DNA of 9,445 bases, taken from contig CAZFAJ010000099.1 in assembly GCA_964517005.1 (NCBI GenBank), forward strand, positions 1-9,445, given 5' to 3'. The number at the start of each line of letters is the position of its first letter. Position 1 is the stretch's first letter. The DNA comes from CAYVBJ01 sp964517005 (GTDB lineage Bacteria > Bacteroidota > Rhodothermia > Balneolales > Balneolaceae). Below are positions 6,321 through 9,445 of the stretch, in pieces. The notes below the pieces were generated by a model. That model worked only from the letters and a program-made list of their open reading frames with translations. It searched no databases and was not told the DNA's origin. A program made the position numbers and the translations under genes.

Positions 6321-7868
6321 TTATTGGTTTGAATCAGAATCAATGGATTCCATACTTAATTCAGCAAGTCTTTGCCCCGCTTGCTTGATAGGTATCGAGA
6401 CAGCATTTGCGCCAACTTCCCGCATTGCCCTCGCTTCATCCTCCCGCATGGTAATCACATAGATAACTCCATTGTAACCGATATTTCTCAAAACCTTTGT
6501 AGCGTTAGTTTTTGCCTGTTGGTTTCCCATTGCAATCATCACAGATTTAAGGTTGTCTATGTCTGTATTGCCCCAAAGTTCTGTATCCTGTGTATCACCA
6601 TATACAACACGTCGTCCTTTCTTAAGATTTCGTTCAATTCGATCGGGGTCAATATCCATTCCAACTACCTTTTTATCTTCTTTTTTTAGCCTGTCATAAG
6701 CGGCCTGACCCGCATTTCCCATACCTATAATCAGGTATTCGGCAGATCCCAGGGAGATTGTATCCTTGTCGCGATGTTTTACATCTTTTTCGAATTTAAT
6801 TAAAAAGCCCTCAAGTTTTTTCCAGATAGCTTCTTCATTTATAAAAACGGGTGCATTTAAAGCGTATGAGATGGCTGTGATCAATCCTAATACAACCATC
6901 ATACTTTGTGGCAAATATCCGTTAGATGTAGCTACCACGCCGGCAATCAAAGTGAATTCACTGTAGGCTGTGAGAGCTACCGTAGATAAATATCCTGTTC
7001 TGGCACGCAGACGGAAAAACATGAACAGAAGATAAAACAGAATGGATTTCAGGGGCAACAGCAGAAGAATGACTCCAATGAAAATAAAATCTGATACGGG
7101 CGGAAATCCGGAAAGTCCTATCTCGAGGAAAAATCCTACAAGAAATGCTTCTTTTACACCCCAAAGCTTTTTCCCGATTACATCTCCACGCTGGTCTGTC
7201 GCAAGCAACATCCCCACCACCAGCGCACCCAGTTCACCGGAGAGGTTAAACTGTTCAAATAGAGTAGCGCCTCCAATAGAGAGAACCAGGCCCAGCAGAA
7301 GCAGAAGTTCATTCTCATGTATGTAATCAAGTAATTTTGAAAGAGCAGGCCTTAATAGGGGCAGCAGAAAAAGTGAAAATGCCCAAATGCCCGGTACTCC
7401 TCCACCGGTTACAGCAATAATCCCTATTGCAACTAAATCCTGTATAATCAGTATTCCTATTGATATCCGCCCATATAACGCACCCAGCTCATTTCTGTCC
7501 TCAAGATTTTTGGCTGCAAGAACCGTACTCGAAAACCCTAAAACAACTGCTATGATAGCTGATGCCGTTGGATCGAAGCCGAAAAAGAGGGTCACCGGAA
7601 AAAATATGGCAGTAGATATAATCAAATGCGTAATACCGACACCCAGTACGTCTATTCGTAAAATATTTTTAATACGGATATGCAAGCCTACAGTAAAAAG
7701 CAGAAACAGAACACCAATATGAGCAATCTCATGAAGAAGGTCACCGGCTTCGTATCCGTAAATAGAAAGCAAGAGTCCGGCAATCAGGTAACCTACGAGT
7801 GGGGGCAGCCTGAACCTGGAAACAGCAAATCCGAGTAAAAATGCAAAACCGATCCAAATGATATCCAT
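6321..7868 (-). CDS. CPA2-family monovalent cation/proton antiporter with NAD-binding (TrkA-N/RCK) domain
   Basis: This is an inner-membrane transporter of the KefB/YbaL type, exchanging K+ or Na+ for protons. With the ATG at 7868 it has 515 residues. Residues 1-355 are about a dozen hydrophobic segments, starting IIWIGFAFLLGFAVSRFRLPPLVGYLIAG. They include LGFSSTVLA (110-118) and the IIQDLVAI motif (141-148) with the paired Gln-Asp of the ion site. After a charged linker a Rossmann domain begins: YLIIGMGNAGQAA (378-390) with GxGxxG, MDIDPDRI (404-411) for the nucleotide ribose, and VYGDTQD (422-428). A further TrkA-C domain is absent, as in many KefB-like proteins. An upstream in-frame TTG at 7925 would add 19 residues outside the family core. 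I prefer the ATG because MDIIWIG matches where family members usually begin. The natural gating ligand is unknown. The upstream spacer has a heptamer repeat that may affect expression. Confidence 0.88.
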   Translation of the reverse strand: MDIIWIGFAFLLGFAVSRFRLPPLVGYLIAGLLLSIYGYEAGDLLHEIAHIGVLFLLFTVGLHIRIKNILRIDVLGVGITHLIISTAIFFPVTLFFGFDPTASAIIAVVLGFSSTVLAAKNLEDRNELGALYGRISIGILIIQDLVAIGIIAVTGGGVPGIWAFSLFLLPLLRPALSKLLDYIHENELLLLLGLVLSIGGATLFEQFNLSGELGALVVGMLLATDQRGDVIGKKLWGVKEAFLVGFFLEIGLSGFPPVSDFIFIGVILLLLPLKSILFYLLFMFFRLRARTGYLSTVALTAYSEFTLIAGVVATSNGYLPQSMMVVLGLITAISYALNAPVFINEEAIWKKLEGFLIKFEKDVKHRDKDTISLGSAEYLIIGMGNAGQAAYDRLKKEDKKVVGMDIDPDRIERNLKKGRRVVYGDTQDTELWGNTDIDNLKSVMIAMGNQQAKTNATKVLRNIGYNGVIYVITMREDEARAMREVGANAVSIPIKQAGQRLAELSMESIDSDSNQ

Positions 7869-7918
7869 AGAATATTGAGAACTTTTATTAAAAAGTTTTG
7901 ACAAAATACTCAATTTAG

Positions 7919-7970
7919 AGTTCAAAATTTTGAATTCTGAATTCTGAATTCTGAATTCTATCTTTGAACT
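7919..7970. repeat. 8-base inverted repeat enclosing the heptamer array
   Basis: AGTTCAAA (7919-7926) and TTTGAACT (7963-7970) are perfect reverse complements, 36 bases apart. The left arm overlaps a second perfect palindrome, TTCAAAATTTTGAA (7921-7934). The region could extrude as a hairpin or bind a dimeric regulator. It lies between the two divergent start codons. Confidence 0.6.
7931..7958. repeat. Four perfect tandem copies of a 7-base unit (TGAATTC)
   Basis: TGAATTC is repeated four times without error at 7931, 7938, 7945 and 7952. Each copy contains the palindrome GAATTC. It sits 62 bases ahead of the antiporter ATG and about 70 bases before the protease ATG. Heptamer arrays can change copy number by slipped pairing; here a change would alter promoter spacing for one or both genes. 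Confidence 0.85.
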
Positions 7971-8027
7971 TAATTATCGGTCCCAAGCCATAGCAATAAT
8001 TAATAAGTATCAATTCAAAAACGTACA

Positions 8028-9260
8028 ATGAACATATTTGCAATTATTATTCTTGTGACACTACTGACAGGCTTTATTCTGGATCTTGTGTCGGATTATC
8101 TTAATCTGAAGTCTCTGAAAAAGGAGCTCCCGGAAGAATTCAAGAATGTGTATGATGAAGATACATACGCTAAATCTCAGGAATACACACGCGTGAATAC
8201 GAAATTCGGTTTTATAACCGGCACATTTGACCTGGCTGTTTTACTCGTTTTTTGGTTTGCCGGAGGTTTTAACTGGCTCGATCAATGGGTCAGATCCTGG
8301 GATCTGCATATGATTTGGACAGGGCTCTGTTTTATAGGAATGCTATTGATCTTTAAAATGGTACTCTCACTTCCGTTTTCAATTTACAGTACCTTTGTGA
8401 TTGAAGAGCGCTTCGGGTTTAATAAAACTGACGCCAAAACTTTCGTTTTGGACCGTCTCAAAGGGTTGTTTCTGTCAGTTTTGATTGGAGGGCCACTGCT
8501 TGCCGGGCTTATCGCTTTTTTTGCATATGGTGGAACCTGGGCCTGGGTTTATGCCTGGATTGCCGTTACACTGTTTTCACTGATCATGCAGTATGTTGCC
8601 CCGACCTGGATCATGCCTCTTTTTAATAAATTCGAACCGCTTGAGGATGGTGAACTGAGACAGGCCATTGAGGAGTACGCCGAAAAAGTAAACTTCCCGC
8701 TGCAGGGTATTTATGTGATGGACGGTTCCAAAAGGTCATCCAAGTCGAACGCTTTTTTTACAGGGTTTGGTAAAAATAAACGGATTGCACTCTTCGATAC
8801 CCTGATTGAAAATCATACAACTGAGGAACTGGTGGCTGTTCTGGCTCATGAAATCGGCCATTACAAGAAAAAACACATTGTGAAAAATATGGCCATCAGC
8901 ACATTGCATACTGGTGTGATGTTTGCCCTTTTATCCATTTTTCTAAATGTACCGGGCCTTTTTGAAGCATTCTATATGGAGGAGATGAGTGTTTATGCCG
9001 GACTCGTTTTCTTTGGATTGCTCTATTCTCCTGTAGAGATGATTCTCGGTTTCTTTATGCAAAAGCTGAGCCGCAAACATGAGTATGAAGCGGATGAATT
9101 TGCAGCCGGTACCGTAGAGAACCGGGAGTGGATGGTTGATGTGCTCAAGAAATTATCGAAGGATAATCTGTCTAACCTTACACCACATCCGTTTTATGTG
9201 AAAATGAATTATTCGCATCCGCCGGTGCTGAAAAGAATCCGGGCAATCAGAGCCAGTTAG
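8028..9260 (+). CDS. Ste24-type (CAAX prenyl protease 1-like) M48 zinc metalloprotease
   Basis: This is a multi-pass membrane zinc protease of 410 residues. The N-terminal M48_N domain has membrane helices near 2-22, 63-80, 96-116, 145-167 and 170-192, and the family segment LPFSIYSTFVIEERFGFNK (115-133). The catalytic domain has MDGSKRSSKSNAFFTGFG (231-248), LAHEIGH with zinc ligands His274 and His278 and catalytic Glu275, and SRKHEYEAD with the third ligand Glu352. It ends with SHPPVLKRI (396-404), the conserved SxPP/R element. More helices lie near 287-307 and 322-345. All active-site residues are present and the length fits eukaryotic Ste24 and its bacterial relatives. In bacteria there are no known prenylated CAAX substrates, so a role in membrane protein quality control is likely but inferred. 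It starts at ATG 8028 and is divergent from the antiporter. HtpX proteins are shorter and lack this N-terminal domain. Confidence 0.9.
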   Translation: MNIFAIIILVTLLTGFILDLVSDYLNLKSLKKELPEEFKNVYDEDTYAKSQEYTRVNTKFGFITGTFDLAVLLVFWFAGGFNWLDQWVRSWDLHMIWTGLCFIGMLLIFKMVLSLPFSIYSTFVIEERFGFNKTDAKTFVLDRLKGLFLSVLIGGPLLAGLIAFFAYGGTWAWVYAWIAVTLFSLIMQYVAPTWIMPLFNKFEPLEDGELRQAIEEYAEKVNFPLQGIYVMDGSKRSSKSNAFFTGFGKNKRIALFDTLIENHTTEELVAVLAHEIGHYKKKHIVKNMAISTLHTGVMFALLSIFLNVPGLFEAFYMEEMSVYAGLVFFGLLYSPVEMILGFFMQKLSRKHEYEADEFAAGTVENREWMVDVLKKLSKDNLSNLTPHPFYVKMNYSHPPVLKRIRAIRAS

Positions 9261-9359
9261 ATTGAATTCCGCGAAATGGGAATGTAGTGCCACGATCATT
9301 AATAAAATTTTTAACGGACGATGAAAATACTGGCGAGGTTACTGCCCTTACGGTGGCTT

Positions 9360-9404
9360 GCCGCTCCTTTTCCCGGGGATAAATCCCCGTACCTGTTTAG
9401 CGGT
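9360..9404. repeat. Nested hairpin downstream of the M48 protease
   Basis: An outer stem GCCGCT (9360-9365) / AGCGGT (9399-9404) encloses an inner GC-rich stem CGGGGAT (9374-9380) / ATCCCCG (9383-9389). It lies about 100 bases after the protease stop. The inner hairpin could help terminate transcription, but no T-run follows, so I do not call it a terminator. It may be part of a dispersed intergenic repeat. Confidence 0.5.
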
Positions 9405-9418
9405 TCGAATCAAACAAT

Positions 9419-9444
9419 CTGACAGCACCAACCGGATCTGTCAG
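9419..9444. repeat. 7-base inverted repeat at the right edge
   Basis: CTGACAG (9419-9425) and CTGTCAG (9438-9444) are perfect reverse complements with a 12-base loop. It follows directly after the nested hairpin, making a palindrome cluster that continues to the edge of the window. Possible roles are a repeat element end or an RNA hairpin; nothing here decides between them. Confidence 0.5.
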
Positions 9445-9445
9445 C

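Noticed and set aside
7042..7722. Plus-strand open frames inside the antiporter gene
   Set aside because: They are antisense shadows: rich in Pro/Ser/Arg, without family motifs, and lying fully opposite a well-supported membrane protein.
7869..7925. N-terminal extension of the antiporter from the TTG at 7925
   Set aside because: The extra 19 residues are polar and lie outside the family core, whereas the ATG at 7868 begins exactly at the first membrane helix. The TTG start is not excluded.
9396..9412. GGTTCGAATC resembling a tRNA T-loop
   Set aside because: The flanking bases do not form the 5-base T stem, and no acceptor or anticodon arm can be placed around it.
9321..9422. A 33-codon ORF starting at ATG 9321
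   Set aside because: It is very short, has no convincing ribosome site and runs through the nested hairpin. Its composition reflects the palindromes. More likely non-coding.

Overview
The window is a 9.4 kb piece of an AT-rich chromosome. It most resembles a member of the Bacteroidota/Balneolota/Rhodothermota group. That placement is an inference from four things seen here. There is an alpha-oxoamine synthase of the type those phyla use for sphingolipid or sulfonolipid synthesis, and a 'choice-of-anchor B' lipoprotein. There is a relic of a CPBP protease of a Bacteroidota-like subtype. Several upstream regions carry TTG-N17/18-TAnnTTT(A/C) motifs, close to the Bacteroidota -33/-7 promoter. 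No phage, IS transposase, CRISPR array, rRNA or tRNA was found.

Layout, left to right. Bases 1-304 (minus) hold the N-terminal third or less of histidine ammonia-lyase (hutH), running off the left edge. Bases 412-1059 (minus) encode an SRAP (YedK/HMCES-like) protein that has lost nearly all its catalytic residues. A 305-base divergent spacer separates it from a 445-residue DEAD-box-derived protein (1365-2702, plus) whose Walker A, DEAD, SAT and HRxGRxxR motifs are all degenerate and which ends in a long basic tail. A bidirectional hairpin terminator lies between that gene and a convergent PLP-dependent alpha-oxoamine synthase (2772-4001, minus). Bases 4270-4567 are the shrunken, frameshifted remains of a CPBP-family membrane protease, overlapping the 3' end of a beta-propeller lipoprotein gene (4536-5843, minus). 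A small hypothetical gene (5962-6156, plus) abuts a PAS-domain fragment (about 6158-6320, minus). That fragment lies directly behind a CPA2-type cation/proton antiporter with a C-terminal nucleotide-binding domain (6321-7868, minus). The divergent spacer before a Ste24-type M48 zinc protease (8028-9260, plus) contains four perfect copies of a 7-base repeat enclosed by an 8-base inverted repeat. The right end (9360-9444) carries two palindromic structures.

The intact enzymes (HutH, oxoamine synthase, antiporter, M48 protease) look like ordinary housekeeping genes with no shared pathway. The unusual content is decay or repurposing. Two adjacent, divergently transcribed nucleic-acid-enzyme families have intact reading frames but no recognisable active site, and two other genes survive only as fragments. 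The pseudo-SRAP/pseudo-helicase pair is the best candidate for an undescribed function. The sequence alone shows only loss of catalytic motifs, not a new activity.
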